Source: Eubacterium sp. (GTDB lineage: Bacteria; Bacillota; Clostridia; Lachnospirales; Lachnospiraceae). From it: a stretch of DNA of 57,955 nt. The notes under the pieces were generated by a model. The model saw only the letters and a program-made list of their open reading frames with translations. It did not search any database and had not been told where the DNA came from. The stretch is taken from the NCBI GenBank assembly GCA_024681515.1, contig JAILAR010000048.1, positions 1 to 57,955 of the forward strand. Direction: 5' to 3'. The position numbers were made by a program, and so were the translations under genes. Of the stretch, positions 1 through 8,629 are shown piece by piece (the first letter of the stretch is position 1; each line of letters opens with the position of its first letter).

Positions 1-100
1 TCCTCCCATGCTCATAATAAACATACTTGGTTCCTTTGATGGGTTTGTGCGAAATGCCGTTCCCAACCGGCGGTGTGGCTACTGTTATATTCAGATACAT
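1..100 (-). CDS. Transposase, N-terminal fragment cut by the window edge
   Basis: The first 33 codons of a gene that continues past the left edge. It starts at an ATG seven bases after AGGAGG. The visible protein begins MYLNITVATPPVGNG and continues with KPIKGTKYVYYEHG. From memory this resembles the start of IS4/IS1634-like transposases (MFLNITVP... then YVLYQYG). Too little is visible to tell whether the element is intact. Together with the IS630 scar near 3600 it suggests that the AT-rich left end is an accessory island. Confidence 0.55.
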   Translation of the reverse strand, partial: MYLNITVATPPVGNGISHKPIKGTKYVYYEHGR

Positions 101-111
101 GGCGCCTCCTA

Positions 112-230
112 ACGAGTGTTAATTAACTCGTTAATATCGTACCACATATCAGGTGCAAAATCAATAGAAACCGCTTATTTATTTGCGTTTTCAAGAAAGA
201 TAACGCCTGTCTCATGACGAGTGTTAATTA
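112..230. repeat. Repeated ACGAGTGTTAATTA motif beside the transposase start
   Basis: The 14-mer ACGAGTGTTAATTA occurs at 112-125 and again at 217-230. At the first site it forms an inverted repeat, ACGAG/CTCGT, around TTAATTAA. It lies directly upstream of the transposase start, so it may be part of the element's end or an operator. I see no gene between here and 360; the region is AT-rich. Confidence 0.45.
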
Positions 231-360
231 TCGTGGAAGTTCACAATTAAATAAATATTGTTTTGGGGGAGTTTACCTGGAAAACGTCATCAATAAACGG
301 TTAAAATAGCCACGACGTAATACCTCTCCCCATGTAGTAGCTCGCCTATTTGTCTATACA

Positions 361-1449
361 TCAGATGTTAATACGTTTATTTGATAGTATTCTAAAACAA
401 ACAACCACAATAGATAGAATATTCAAAAATACAACAATTAAAGTTAGCAATATCGACGATATTTGTATATTCCATACAACACTCTGTGTCAAATATAGTT
501 TAATATAAAGCCAATACGTCAAAACCCCAACTGGAATTGCAATAATTATACTTTTTATGTTTTCAACAATTAACACACGACATAACCCAAAGAATGACAT
601 TCCAAAAATAATTCTCACAAATATCTCTTGCTTCCTTCGTCGCACCATAAGGGCTGAAGAAAACACTATCAATGCTATTGCAAAACAAAATAGTAAACAT
701 GAGATTGTTTTTTGTATTGGTGAATAAAATCCTTGAATTCCATAAGATTGCTCTTCCGATTTTTTATATGCAAGCTTTTCAATTTGAAGGAATTCATATA
801 ACTCATTCAAATCTATTGATTCTATATAATCATCTCCTAATACAACACGAATCCTGGCACCGTTCAGTTCTTCCTTTATTATTTTTTTTAATAAATTTAG
901 CACATCCATATTTTGAGAATGATAAGGAAAAACTATTTCCGGTATCTTCTTACCTCTATCTACATATACTCCCTTTATCGGAACCGGGACTTCCGCAAGA
1001 AAAACATAGAATAATTCTCCTTTTTTTTCCATCAAATATTTAATGCTCGAATCTACATATACTCCGTTTGCTTTATCCCCCATTTCATATATTTCATCCA
1101 AAAAGGGAGCAAAATTCTCAGAAAAATCTATAACGCCATTTATTTGTTCTTCTACTCCATCTATTCTTTTATTCGTAATACAAAAGCATATTTGCCTTTT
1201 CTTAATAGATTGTTTATCCATCAAAAAAAACAGACGGTCACTTGTATCTTCCGATACAGAAACATCTGATTCACTCATCCAAACATCGATTGCCATTTCA
1301 TCTAAACACTTATCATTAACTCTCTCAAAGTAAGTCTCAGCAACATCAATATAATTCAAAAGCAAAAGAGAGAATACTGCTATAATAAAAGCAAGGAACT
1401 GTAGCCAAAAAGAAAGCGGTTCCCGGATCATTTTTTTTCTATATTTCAA
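361..1449 (-). CDS. FtsX/MacB-type ABC transporter permease
   Basis: A 362-residue membrane protein with one transmembrane segment near residues 14-32, a long extracytoplasmic domain (about 35-245), then three C-terminal segments (about 247-268, 278-312 and 328-355). This is the MacB/FtsX half-permease layout. The family works with a LolD-like ATPase in export or mechanotransmission rather than uptake. It is the last gene of a three-gene minus-strand unit, 35 bases after the ATPase stop. Base composition is much more AT-rich than the genes right of 4400, which fits transfer. The substrate is unknown; peptide export or self-protection is the usual role of such small sets. Confidence 0.75.
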   Translation of the reverse strand: MKYRKKMIREPLSFWLQFLAFIIAVFSLLLLNYIDVAETYFERVNDKCLDEMAIDVWMSESDVSVSEDTSDRLFFLMDKQSIKKRQICFCITNKRIDGVEEQINGVIDFSENFAPFLDEIYEMGDKANGVYVDSSIKYLMEKKGELFYVFLAEVPVPIKGVYVDRGKKIPEIVFPYHSQNMDVLNLLKKIIKEELNGARIRVVLGDDYIESIDLNELYEFLQIEKLAYKKSEEQSYGIQGFYSPIQKTISCLLFCFAIALIVFSSALMVRRRKQEIFVRIIFGMSFFGLCRVLIVENIKSIIIAIPVGVLTYWLYIKLYLTQSVVWNIQISSILLTLIVVFLNILSIVVVCFRILSNKRINI

Positions 1450-1484
1450 TAGACTATAACTCCCTCTTCATCAATCAGCATATC

Positions 1485-2177
1485 CTAATTACCAATCCGA
1501 ACAACCCGGTCACAATAATCAGAGATTTTAGGATCATGTGTGGCGATAATAATTGTATGCCCCAACTTTTTCAACTCACAGAACAATTCCATAATCGATT
1601 TTGAATTGTCCCAATCAAGCGAACCCGTTGGCTCATCAGCTAAAAGTAATGGTGCATCCGTAACGATTGCCCTTGCAATTCCACATCTCTGCATCTCCCC
1701 CCCCGAAAGATTTGACGGAATCCGGTGGCTCTTTTCAAATAAGCCTACGATTTTCAATGCCTCTTCCACTTTTTTTCGCTGCTCATCCGCAGGGACTTTA
1801 CGAATTATTAGCGGTAGTGCTACATTCTCATACACCGTATAATGATCCATCAAGGCATAGTTTTGAAAAACAAATCCAATGTTGTTTTTTCTAAATTCTC
1901 TTCGGGCAGATACTGATAATCGAGATACATTTTGTCCATTATAATAATAATCTCCACTTGTAAGAGTTTCTATTCCTCCCAAAATCTGCAACAAAGTTGT
2001 CTTACCTGATCCGGAAGCTCCCATAACAGAGACCATCTCTCCGTGGCACGCTTCAAAAAACACATCCGCCAAAGCATAAACAGCTTTGTTATTAATATCC
2101 TGATACACCTTAACTCCATGTTTCAACTCAATTATTTTATTCAAACTATTACCAGTCACCTCACTCACGCAATTCAT
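1485..2177 (-). CDS. ABC transporter ATPase, LolD/MacB type
   Basis: A 230-residue nucleotide-binding subunit, the standard length for the family. Visible motifs are Walker A (GASGSGKTT, about 53-61), Q-loop (FQNYAL), signature LSGGEMQRCGIARA, Walker B with catalytic Glu (LLLADEPTGSLD) and the switch His (ATHDP). All key residues are present. The start overlaps the preceding permease by 17 bases, which suggests translational coupling. It probably energises the two flanking permeases. Confidence 0.9.
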   Translation of the reverse strand: MNCVSEVTGNSLNKIIELKHGVKVYQDINNKAVYALADVFFEACHGEMVSVMGASGSGKTTLLQILGGIETLTSGDYYYNGQNVSRLSVSARREFRKNNIGFVFQNYALMDHYTVYENVALPLIIRKVPADEQRKKVEEALKIVGLFEKSHRIPSNLSGGEMQRCGIARAIVTDAPLLLADEPTGSLDWDNSKSIMELFCELKKLGHTIIIATHDPKISDYCDRVVRIGN

Positions 2178-3420
2178 TCAATAAATCCTTTTCCTGTTTT
2201 TTTAACAACTTAATCATAGGAACAGCATTGGACAAAAATAGGATAAACAAGCCAATAACAAACGCTTGCAAATATGTATATTTAATCATAACCATATGAA
2301 TCAGTGATTCATTTGAATCTGTTCCAATCACAATTCTCAGCACAAAAAAACTAATCCCGAGCGACAATAGAAAAGCGATCAAAAAACGAATTATCATGTC
2401 AATCATTGCAATAAAGCACACCCCTGACATTTTCATTCCATTAATAAGAAAGATGCCATAATCATAATTCTCTTTTTTTGACAAATAATACTGTAAATTA
2501 ACCATTATAATGATACAGATAATACCTACAATAATGAACACTGAGGTAAACGTTTCCCTTTGTGGCATTCTTTCACCTGCAACCATACCAAGATGCTCAT
2601 CCATCCCCGAGGTTTTGATTCTTATATTATAATCAGCTTGAATAGATTCCATGTATTCATTAATATCTTTGCAGTCAACACCATCTTTCGTAATAAACAC
2701 ACCGGGAGACCCTTCAGGCATTGAATCCAAAATCACAATTGAATTATCCAATGAAAACTTAGGGTCACTATTTAACAAATATTCATCACCTGAACCAAAA
2801 CACATTTCGAAATCCAACATAGCGCTATCTTTCTCGAGAATTCCAAGAATATAACCTTTGTGAGATCCATTTGGAGATTCTATAATATCCCCTTCCTTAT
2901 AGTAATCTCTGAAATTATAGCCGAGAAGAATTGCCATGTCACCATTTTCTTCTATTTCACACACTCTCTCTTCATCAACTTCTTTTCCTGATACTGTTTG
3001 TATTCCAATCAATTTCAAAATAGATACTGTAGCATATCTGGCCATCCAAAACGAACGCGGATAATATTTACGTTCCGGATCTTCTCCCGGCAATCGGTTC
3101 TGTGCATTAACCAAGTCTGGAAAATAATCAGAGCCTCCAACTGATATAGTACCTATTGCCTCAATCAACCCACTGTCTGATAGCTTAGAATAAAATTCCC
3201 TTTCTTCTTCTGGAGATTCCGGATATTCCTCGACGTAATAAACCCCAATTTGAATAATATCCTTTCCAAACGTGCTCTCCACTCTGAGTCTGAACAAATC
3301 CATATAATGCCAGAAAAAAGCAGTACATTCAAACAGAACAAGTACGATAGTCATGAAGAGAATAACAAGCCAAAAAAAAATCGGCCGCTTCACCAATTGT
3401 CGAATTGATAAACGTATCAC
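2161..3420 (-). CDS. FtsX-type ABC transporter permease, second copy
   Basis: About 419 residues if translation starts at the GTG at 3418-3420, which has AGGAAGG six bases upstream. A longer in-frame ATG at 3486 has no ribosome site. One N-terminal transmembrane segment is followed by a large extracytoplasmic domain and three C-terminal segments, as in the 361-1449 protein. It is the first gene of the transporter unit, so the complex probably holds two different permeases and one ATPase. Composition is AT-rich like its partners. Confidence 0.75.
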   Translation of the reverse strand: MIRLSIRQLVKRPIFFWLVILFMTIVLVLFECTAFFWHYMDLFRLRVESTFGKDIIQIGVYYVEEYPESPEEEREFYSKLSDSGLIEAIGTISVGGSDYFPDLVNAQNRLPGEDPERKYYPRSFWMARYATVSILKLIGIQTVSGKEVDEERVCEIEENGDMAILLGYNFRDYYKEGDIIESPNGSHKGYILGILEKDSAMLDFEMCFGSGDEYLLNSDPKFSLDNSIVILDSMPEGSPGVFITKDGVDCKDINEYMESIQADYNIRIKTSGMDEHLGMVAGERMPQRETFTSVFIIVGIICIIIMVNLQYYLSKKENYDYGIFLINGMKMSGVCFIAMIDMIIRFLIAFLLSLGISFFVLRIVIGTDSNESLIHMVMIKYTYLQAFVIGLFILFLSNAVPMIKLLKKQEKDLLNELRE

Positions 3421-3590
3421 AACAGCCCTTCCTTTTAAGCATAACATTGTTGTTTCGATAAAAATGACAATCAAACATAAACTCAACGTACGGTATTAAT
3501 TAATCAGGCCAAACCTCTGGAAAAGAGAATCGCTCTGAATCAAGTATAGCATCTATCAATTAGATGCACATTTTGAAAATGTTTCTACAT

Positions 3591-3860
3591 TTACCGTTTC
3601 GTTGACGTCAATGTCATCCAGATTCCAGTCCAATGATAAACTACTGGTCCCTCATTAATTTCATCGAAGTATTTGTAGATTCGATTAACCAGTTCCTTTT
3701 TGGTTTTAACACGAATGCGTCGTAACATCTGCCTTGTCATCTTACTGAGGAAGCCATCCACCAGATTGAGCCAGAACGCATGTTTTAAAGTGAACACATA
3801 CTCAAAGCGTTCGGGGACGATGTTCAGATATTCCTGAACCTTTTCATACATCATAACAAA
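3591..3860 (-). pseudogene. IS630-family transposase, C-terminal remnant
   Basis: About 85 residues match, from memory, the C-terminus of IS630-type DDE transposases: RFEYVFTLKHAFWLN, then a Lys/Arg-rich helix, then IYKYFDEINEGPVVYHW. The catalytic N-terminal part is missing. The open frame extends upstream to 3917, where it overlaps the secreted-protein gene in another frame, so the junction lies near 3860-3917. This is a dead insertion-sequence scar. Confidence 0.75.
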
Positions 3861-3864
3861 CAAA

Positions 3865-4278
3865 TCAATCTTCGCCAAAGCAATTAGCGACAGCATTCGC
3901 ATATATTGTTGATCCATGTGACACTTTCGCCGCAGCTACGTAATATAGCGAAGAAACATACTTATTCACAGAAATGGATTTTTTCCCATAGTATAGCACC
4001 GATGACGTATCCGTACTCAAATTATTTACGGTAACTCCCTTTGAAATAATACCCATTATTTTGTCTGATTTCGGCACTTCATTCGAATCAGCGCCACCAA
4101 TAGCACAACTACAACTCATGTACTTTCCACCATTTGCACTCTGAATGTTTGCGCTAGCAGTGCAATATAACTCACTTGTTATCTGTGTACGTTGAAAAGC
4201 CGACGCTGCAAACGCAGCGCAATTGACAAATAATACCATTGCCACACATATCAACAAACTAATTTGTCTTTTCTTCAT
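3865..4278 (-). CDS. Small secreted protein of unknown function
   Basis: A 137-residue protein with a clear signal peptide: MKKR, a hydrophobic stretch to about residue 20, and a likely cleavage after AAFA. The mature part has three Cys (SELYCTAS, SCSCAI) plus one near the end. The start is supported by GGAGGG seven bases upstream. It is followed by the IS630 scar, so its last 15-20 residues may come from the insertion junction. It precedes the FtsX-type transporter on the same strand and could be its substrate or partner; this is only positional. I do not recognise the family. Confidence 0.6.
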   Translation of the reverse strand: MKKRQISLLICVAMVLFVNCAAFAASAFQRTQITSELYCTASANIQSANGGKYMSCSCAIGGADSNEVPKSDKIMGIISKGVTVNNLSTDTSSVLYYGKKSISVNKYVSSLYYVAAAKVSHGSTIYANAVANCFGED

Positions 4279-4371
4279 ATTATCCCTCCATAATAATGAT
4301 TATTAATCTGTAACAACACTCACATGATACCACACATAGAACACCCTTTCAACTCAAACACAAATAATCCG

Positions 4372-4399
4372 AAAAAAAAGCTCAACATATCATCTGAGC
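4372..4399 (-). terminator. Intrinsic terminator of dusB
   Basis: On the minus strand, a GCTCA/TGAGC stem with a 10-base loop is followed directly by eight T. It lies just after the dusB stop. It also marks the border between the AT-rich island and the conserved genes. Confidence 0.8.
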
Positions 4400-4403
4400 C
4401 ATG

Positions 4404-5357
4404 TCATCGCCCGATCCGTTCGATCAACTGCAGCAGACCTTCCCGATCCGTCACCTGATTCACTTCTCTCCGGAGGCCTGCTGAACCCGGAAGTCCCTGT
4501 GTGTACCAGGCCACATGCTTCCGCATCTCACGGATCCCGATGTACTCGCCCTTTTCCTCGAACATCCGAAGGCTCTGACGGGTCAGGAAATCTCTCCGCT
4601 CCTCTGCCGTAGCCGGAGGCAGAACCGTACCATCCTTCAGATAAGCTTTCACTTCCCGGAAGATCCAGGGATTTCCCTGCGCAGCCCGGGCGATCATCAC
4701 GCTGTCGCAGCCGGTCTCCTGCTGCATCCGTGCCGCATCCGCGCCGCAGCGTACGTCTCCGTTCCCGATCACCGGGATCTGCACCGCTTCCCGCACTTCC
4801 CGGATCACGGACCAGTCCGCTTCCCCCTGATAGTACTCCTCCCGGGTTCTGGCATGGACCGCCACAGCCGCGCAGCCGGCCTGCTCCAGCCTTTTTGCGA
4901 TCTCCGGGGCCGTCCGCTCTCCCCGCGCAAAACCTGCCCGAATTTTTACAGTCACCGGTACGGGGAGACGCTCCGTCATCACACGAACGATCTCTGCCGC
5001 CAGCTCCGGCTCCTTAAGCAGTGCGCTCCCTTCGCCGTTGTTCACGATCTTCGGCATGGGGCAGCCCATGTTGATATCCACAAAGTCAAAGGGATATGTC
5101 TCCAGCAGTTTCTCCGCCTCCGATGCCATCAGCTCCGGTTCCCGCCCGAAGAGCTGCACTCCCACCGGCCGATCTCCCGGTTCGGTAGCCAGAAGCGGCG
5201 GAGTATTCTTGCTGCCGTAAAAGAGACCCTTGGCGCTGATCATTTCCGTGGTGACAATGTCCGCGCCGCATTCCCTCGCAAGCAGACGAAATGGCAGGTC
5301 GGTTACGCCTGCCATTGGTCCTAAAAATAATTTTCCTTTAAAATCTGTCGTATTCAT
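4404..5357 (-). CDS. dusB: tRNA-dihydrouridine synthase (DusB type)
   Basis: A 317-residue FMN enzyme that reduces uridine to dihydrouridine in tRNA D-loops using NADPH. The TIM-barrel starts with LGPMAGVTD (about 12-20). The catalytic Cys is in NMGCPMPKIV (Cys99). The FMN/substrate motifs HARTREEYYQG and VIGNGD follow, and the C-terminal helical tRNA-binding part begins near 245. Length is normal. It is the last gene of the coaX/dusB stretch and has its own terminator. Confidence 0.95.
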   Translation of the reverse strand: MNTTDFKGKLFLGPMAGVTDLPFRLLARECGADIVTTEMISAKGLFYGSKNTPPLLATEPGDRPVGVQLFGREPELMASEAEKLLETYPFDFVDINMGCPMPKIVNNGEGSALLKEPELAAEIVRVMTERLPVPVTVKIRAGFARGERTAPEIAKRLEQAGCAAVAVHARTREEYYQGEADWSVIREVREAVQIPVIGNGDVRCGADAARMQQETGCDSVMIARAAQGNPWIFREVKAYLKDGTVLPPATAEERRDFLTRQSLRMFEEKGEYIGIREMRKHVAWYTQGLPGSAGLRREVNQVTDREGLLQLIERIGR

Positions 5358-5376
5358 AATGTATGCTTCATAGTCA

Positions 5377-5439
5377 GGGGATCCTTCGTCGTGCTATGCA
5401 CTCCTCAGGATGACATGGACTGTGCCTTTGGATGACAGG
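5377..5439. repeat. REP-like intergenic sequence between dusB and coaX
   Basis: A short stretch with the GGATCCTTCGTC...TCAGGATGACA pattern and a second GGATGACAGG. It resembles the GATTCTTC...CAGAATGACA repeats at 7573-7616 and 41185-41262. Such repeats are common between genes in gut Firmicutes. It may form an imperfect hairpin. Confidence 0.4.
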
Positions 5440-6204
5440 TTACTGCTTGTCATAGATGATCCGGAGGCCCTGCAGTGTCAGTTCCGGATTATAAATGTCG
5501 ATCTCTTTTGTGGAGTCGGAAATGAGCTTGCCCAGACCACCGGTGGCAACCACCTTCAGTCCTTCCAGCTTCGACTCTTCCTTCAGTTTCCGGATGATGT
5601 ACTCTGTCTGACCGATGTAACCGTAATAGATACCGGCCTGCATACTGGAAACCGTGTCCCGTCCCAGGATCGTATCCACCTTCCGGATCTCAACCTCCGG
5701 CAGCTTTGCGGTTCCGGTCCAGAGGGCATTTGCCGCAAGACGGATACCGGGAGAGGTAACGCCTGCATAGAAGGTTCCGTCTGCCAGCACCAGATCGTGG
5801 GTCGTTGCGGTTCCGAAATCCACAACGATCACCGGGCCGCCGTACATTTCATATGCAGCCACAGCATCCACCAGACGGTCCGCACCCAGTTCCTTCGGAT
5901 TCGGGATGGATATCCGGATTCCTGTCCGGATGCCCGGCGCCACGATCAACGGCTTCACATCAAAGTACTTGATGATACCGCTGACCAGTGAGTGCATGAT
6001 ATCCGGCACAACGGAGGAGATCACACAGTCCGTGATGTCCGACATCTGAAACCCGTTCAGAGACAGCCATTCCCCCAGGAACACACCGTACTCATCGGAG
6101 GTACGGGAGGTCTGGGTGATCATACGGAACTGCTTCTCCAGAACCTTTTCCCGGAAAAGACCTACCGTAATATTCGTATTTCCTACATCGATTGCAAATA
6201 ACAT
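5440..6204 (-). CDS. coaX: Type III pantothenate kinase
   Basis: A 254-residue CoaX that phosphorylates pantothenate, the first step of coenzyme A synthesis. Motifs are [10 protein letters not shown] (phosphate loop, 6-15), GADR (107-110) and DFGTATT (129-135). The start at 6204 gives the canonical [11 protein letters not shown] beginning and has AGGAG upstream; an open frame reaches 6252 but lacks the family N-terminus. A GGA/GAA hairpin (6221-6247) lies immediately upstream of the ribosome site. The gene follows the 6249-6578 gene closely, likely in one transcript. Confidence 0.95.
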   Translation of the reverse strand: MLFAIDVGNTNITVGLFREKVLEKQFRMITQTSRTSDEYGVFLGEWLSLNGFQMSDITDCVISSVVPDIMHSLVSGIIKYFDVKPLIVAPGIRTGIRISIPNPKELGADRLVDAVAAYEMYGGPVIVVDFGTATTHDLVLADGTFYAGVTSPGIRLAANALWTGTAKLPEVEIRKVDTILGRDTVSSMQAGIYYGYIGQTEYIIRKLKEESKLEGLKVVATGGLGKLISDSTKEIDIYNPELTLQGLRIIYDKQ

Positions 6205-6220
6205 TGATAATCTCCTGTTC

Positions 6221-6247
6221 CACACTTCGCGCCCAAAACGCTCCGTG
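6221..6247 (-). promoter_or_regulatory. Leader hairpin (GGA/GAA family) upstream of coaX
   Basis: Reads CACGGAGCG, a short loop, then GCGCGAAGTGTGG on the minus strand. CAC/GTG and GCG/CGC arms flank a purine internal loop. It ends about 7 bases before the AGGAG of coaX. It matches copies at 8653-8740, 26506-26534 and 38491-38519. Confidence 0.65.
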
Positions 6248-6248
6248 A

Positions 6249-6578
6249 TCAATCTGTCTTTCCAAGGATAAAGAGCGAGTAATACTGCTCCAGCTGATTA
6301 AAAAGCTCCGCCTGCTCTTTTCGGATCCGCTTCACCAGAAGATGACTTCCGATCTCGTCATATGCCGGATCATCCTCCTGGGCTTCCGTGGTGATCACCA
6401 GATTTCCGGGCTTATCAAAGAAGAGCAGAATGACGCCTCCCACCTCTTCGGTAAAGAGCACGCACATGATCTGCAGCTCCTGCCGAACCCGCTCCGGAAG
6501 TCCCTGAAAAACGGGATTCAGATAATATTTTTTCGTGTATCCGGAAGCGCTGCAAAGCACCGTCATGTCCTGATCCAT
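6249..6578 (-). CDS. Small conserved protein of unknown function (DUF6145-like)
   Basis: 109 residues starting at the ATG at 6578, with AGGAG eight bases upstream. An open frame reaches 6683, but the extra part is a structured leader. The sequence has [16 protein letters not shown], then [16 protein letters not shown] and a helical C-terminus ending [12 protein letters not shown]. From memory this matches a Lachnospiraceae family called DUF6145, which I could not verify. No enzyme motif is visible. The conserved MCVLFTEE strand suggests a soluble alpha/beta protein. The stop overlaps the hairpin leader of coaX. Confidence 0.7.
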   Translation of the reverse strand: MDQDMTVLCSASGYTKKYYLNPVFQGLPERVRQELQIMCVLFTEEVGGVILLFFDKPGNLVITTEAQEDDPAYDEIGSHLLVKRIRKEQAELFNQLEQYYSLFILGKTD

Positions 6579-6602
6579 TAAACTAACTCCTATATCTATA
6601 AT

Positions 6603-6669
6603 ATGAGCCATGCCTCCCTCTCCGATTGCTCCGCAATCGTCGATGTCGCGGCATTCGCCGCTCCGTAAC
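6603..6669 (-). promoter_or_regulatory. Long leader element upstream of the 6249-6578 gene
   Basis: On the minus strand: ACGGAG, a CGGC/GCCG hairpin, CGACATCGA, a CGATTGC/GCAATCG hairpin with a GGA loop, GAGAGG, then GGCATGGCTCAT. The same order of parts occurs at 31981-32036 (before gltS) and 16235-16298. The stem bases differ between copies while pairing is kept. The ATG in GGCATGGCTCAT is in frame with the downstream gene here. Confidence 0.6.
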
Positions 6670-6679
6670 GAATCTTGTT

Positions 6680-6727
6680 GCACGTGTTTACCGATTATAC
6701 GTTTAATTTTGACTATACAGTCCGTGC
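6680..6727 (-). repeat. 48-bp leader repeat, copy 1
   Basis: Bounded by GCACG and CGTGC, which can pair. A second 48-bp copy with about 34 identical positions lies at 38532-38579. Both sit directly upstream of an ACGGAGCG leader element. This copy contains TATAAT on the minus strand, a possible -10 box for the downstream gene. Confidence 0.55.
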
Positions 6728-6743
6728 TCCATGATTCTGATTC

Positions 6744-7508
6744 TTACTTCTGCATGGCTGCGATGACGTCGTTCATGTCGTACATTCCCGCCTCACGGCC
6801 TGCCAGATATTTCGCTGCGCTGATGGCACCGTTTCCGAAAATGCTTCTGGAATACGCCACATGACGGATCTCGATCAGTTCATCCGGTCCCGCGAAAATG
6901 ATCTCGTGGGTACCGGGGATATTTCCGCCGCGAACCGCGGAGATCCCAAGTTCCTTCTTGTCACGCTTCTGCATTCTCTGGCTGCGGTCATAGATGTATT
7001 CGTACTGTCCGTCCGCCGCCGCATTGATAGCATCCGCCAGCATGATGGCGGTTCCGCTGGGTGCATCCAGCTTCTGATTATGATGCCGCTCCACGATCTC
7101 GATGTCGAAGCCTGCACCGCCGAACACCTTGGTGGCATCCTTCAGCAGTCCTGTTATGGTATTGACACCTAAGCTCATATTTGCGGACTTCAGGATCGGG
7201 ATCTGCCGCGAGATCTTTCGGACATTTGCCAGCTGCTCCTCGGAAAGCCCCGTGGTGCAGAGTACTACCGGCAGTTTCCTTGCCGCTGCCGCATCCAGTA
7301 AATGGTCCACAACCTTGGCAGAGGAGAAGTCAATGATCACATCGGCTTCTTCCTTCACATCCGCAAGATCGGTATAGATCGGAAATGCCGCATCTCCCGG
7401 TGCGATATCCACGCCGGCTACGATCTCTGCATCCGGATCGGAGGCCACCAGACCTGCGATCACTTTTCCCATACGGCCGTTTGCGCCGTGCATGATGATT
7501 CTTGTCAT
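6744..7508 (-). CDS. dapB: 4-hydroxy-tetrahydrodipicolinate reductase
   Basis: 254 residues. It reduces the DapA product with NAD(P)H in the diaminopimelate/lysine pathway. The Rossmann motif GANGRMG is at 8-14. The catalytic block ERHHNQKLDAPSGTA is at 140-154, with the proton donor His and Lys present. RGGNIPGTHEI follows. It lies downstream of dapA on the same strand, separated by a hairpin, so it should share the lysine riboswitch unless that hairpin limits read-through. Confidence 0.96.
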   Translation of the reverse strand: MTRIIMHGANGRMGKVIAGLVASDPDAEIVAGVDIAPGDAAFPIYTDLADVKEEADVIIDFSSAKVVDHLLDAAAARKLPVVLCTTGLSEEQLANVRKISRQIPILKSANMSLGVNTITGLLKDATKVFGGAGFDIEIVERHHNQKLDAPSGTAIMLADAINAAADGQYEYIYDRSQRMQKRDKKELGISAVRGGNIPGTHEIIFAGPDELIEIRHVAYSRSIFGNGAISAAKYLAGREAGMYDMNDVIAAMQK

Positions 7509-7572
7509 ATTTCTTTCCCCTGATTGTATTAGTCTTGATTCGTTACCTGTTTAAATGACAGGCATTGTTCAA

Positions 7573-7616
7573 GTGAAGGGATTCTTCGCATTCCATGCGA
7601 CGAAGAATCCTTTCAC
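7573..7616. repeat. Long hairpin between dapA and dapB
   Basis: GTGAAGGGATTCTTCG pairs with CGAAGAATCCTTTCAC around a short loop. No T run follows on either strand, so it is not a classical terminator. It resembles the REP-like GATTCTTC repeats elsewhere in the window and may tune dapB expression or protect the dapA mRNA end. Confidence 0.6.
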
Positions 7617-7626
7617 TCAGAATCAA

Positions 7627-8517
7627 CTAAGCAAGCTTTATACCATATTCCGTCATAGCCTTCTTCAGACGCTCTGCATTCTTCGGCTCCATCTCGGTCA
7701 GCGGCATACGAACATATCCGCCGCAAAGACCCATCAGCTCGACAGCCTTCTTTACCGGGATCGGATTCACTTCGCAGAACAGTGCATGGCAGAGTTCCAT
7801 CGCCTTCAGCTGCAGTCTGCGGGACTCCTCGATATTGCCCTCCAGGAAGCTGTGAACCAGACGGGAAGTATCCTCCGGAATGATATTTGCCGTTACGGAG
7901 ATAACGCCGATACCGCCAAGAGAAAGGAGCGGAAGGATCTGATCATCATTTCCGGAATAAATGTCGATGCAGCCGTCTGCCATGGAAGCGAGATCAGCGA
8001 TCTGGGAGATATTCCCGGAAGCTTCCTTGATAGCTACAATGTTGTCTACGTTCTTTGCAAGTTCCACAGCGGTTGCCGGCTGAATGTTGCAGCCTGTACG
8101 TCCGGGCACATTATACATGATGATCGGTGTGCTGACTGCTTCAGCGATCTCCGTGTAATGACGGATCAGACCCTGCTGGGTTGCTTTGTTATAGTACGGA
8201 GTTACGATGAGTAGGCCGTCCACGCCGCTCTGCTCTGCTTCCTTTGAAAGCTTTACTGCGGTATAGGTTGCGTTGGAACCGGTTCCTGCGATAACAGGAA
8301 TACGTCCGTGAACCTGTTCAGCCACCACTGCGATACATTCGGAGTGCTCCTCCTCTGTCAGCGTGGATGCTTCGCCGCTGGTACCGCACACGATGATGGC
8401 GTCCGTACCATGCTCTACATGCCAGTCAGCCAGCTGTCTGAGCTTTTCGTAATCTACCTCCAGATTCTCCTTGAACGGGGTAACAAGTGCAACTCCGGAT
8501 CCCTTAAAAATAGCCAT
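7627..8517 (-). CDS. dapA: 4-hydroxy-tetrahydrodipicolinate synthase
   Basis: 296 residues. It condenses pyruvate with aspartate semialdehyde, the committed step to diaminopimelate and lysine. Motifs are GTSGEASTLT (45-54), YNVPGRTG (Tyr135) and IKEASGN with Schiff-base Lys164. The start has AGGAGG upstream. The 5' leader is a lysine riboswitch with terminator and a consensus promoter, so transcription should fall when lysine is high. Confidence 0.97.
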   Translation of the reverse strand: MAIFKGSGVALVTPFKENLEVDYEKLRQLADWHVEHGTDAIIVCGTSGEASTLTEEEHSECIAVVAEQVHGRIPVIAGTGSNATYTAVKLSKEAEQSGVDGLLIVTPYYNKATQQGLIRHYTEIAEAVSTPIIMYNVPGRTGCNIQPATAVELAKNVDNIVAIKEASGNISQIADLASMADGCIDIYSGNDDQILPLLSLGGIGVISVTANIIPEDTSRLVHSFLEGNIEESRRLQLKAMELCHALFCEVNPIPVKKAVELMGLCGGYVRMPLTEMEPKNAERLKKAMTEYGIKLA

Positions 8518-8567
8518 TTTCTCTTCCTCCTTTTTTGAAAACGATTCTTCTAAATAGATTTTCTCAA

Positions 8568-8602
8568 ATAAAAAATCGGGATAGCAAAGCGCCTATCCCG
8601 AA
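8568..8602 (-). terminator. Riboswitch-controlled terminator before dapA
   Basis: On the minus strand CGGGATAG and CTATCCCG form a GC-rich stem, followed by a run of six T. It lies between the lysine aptamer and dapA. This is the expression platform. Confidence 0.85.
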
Positions 8603-8629
8603 ATAAATCCCATAATAGCTGATAAGATT

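Noticed and set aside
3865-4278. Lactococcin 972-type bacteriocin with its ABC immunity genes
   Set aside because: The secreted protein is longer, lacks the Trp/Tyr/Ser pattern of that family, and the permeases are two short proteins rather than one long one. Only a positional link is kept.
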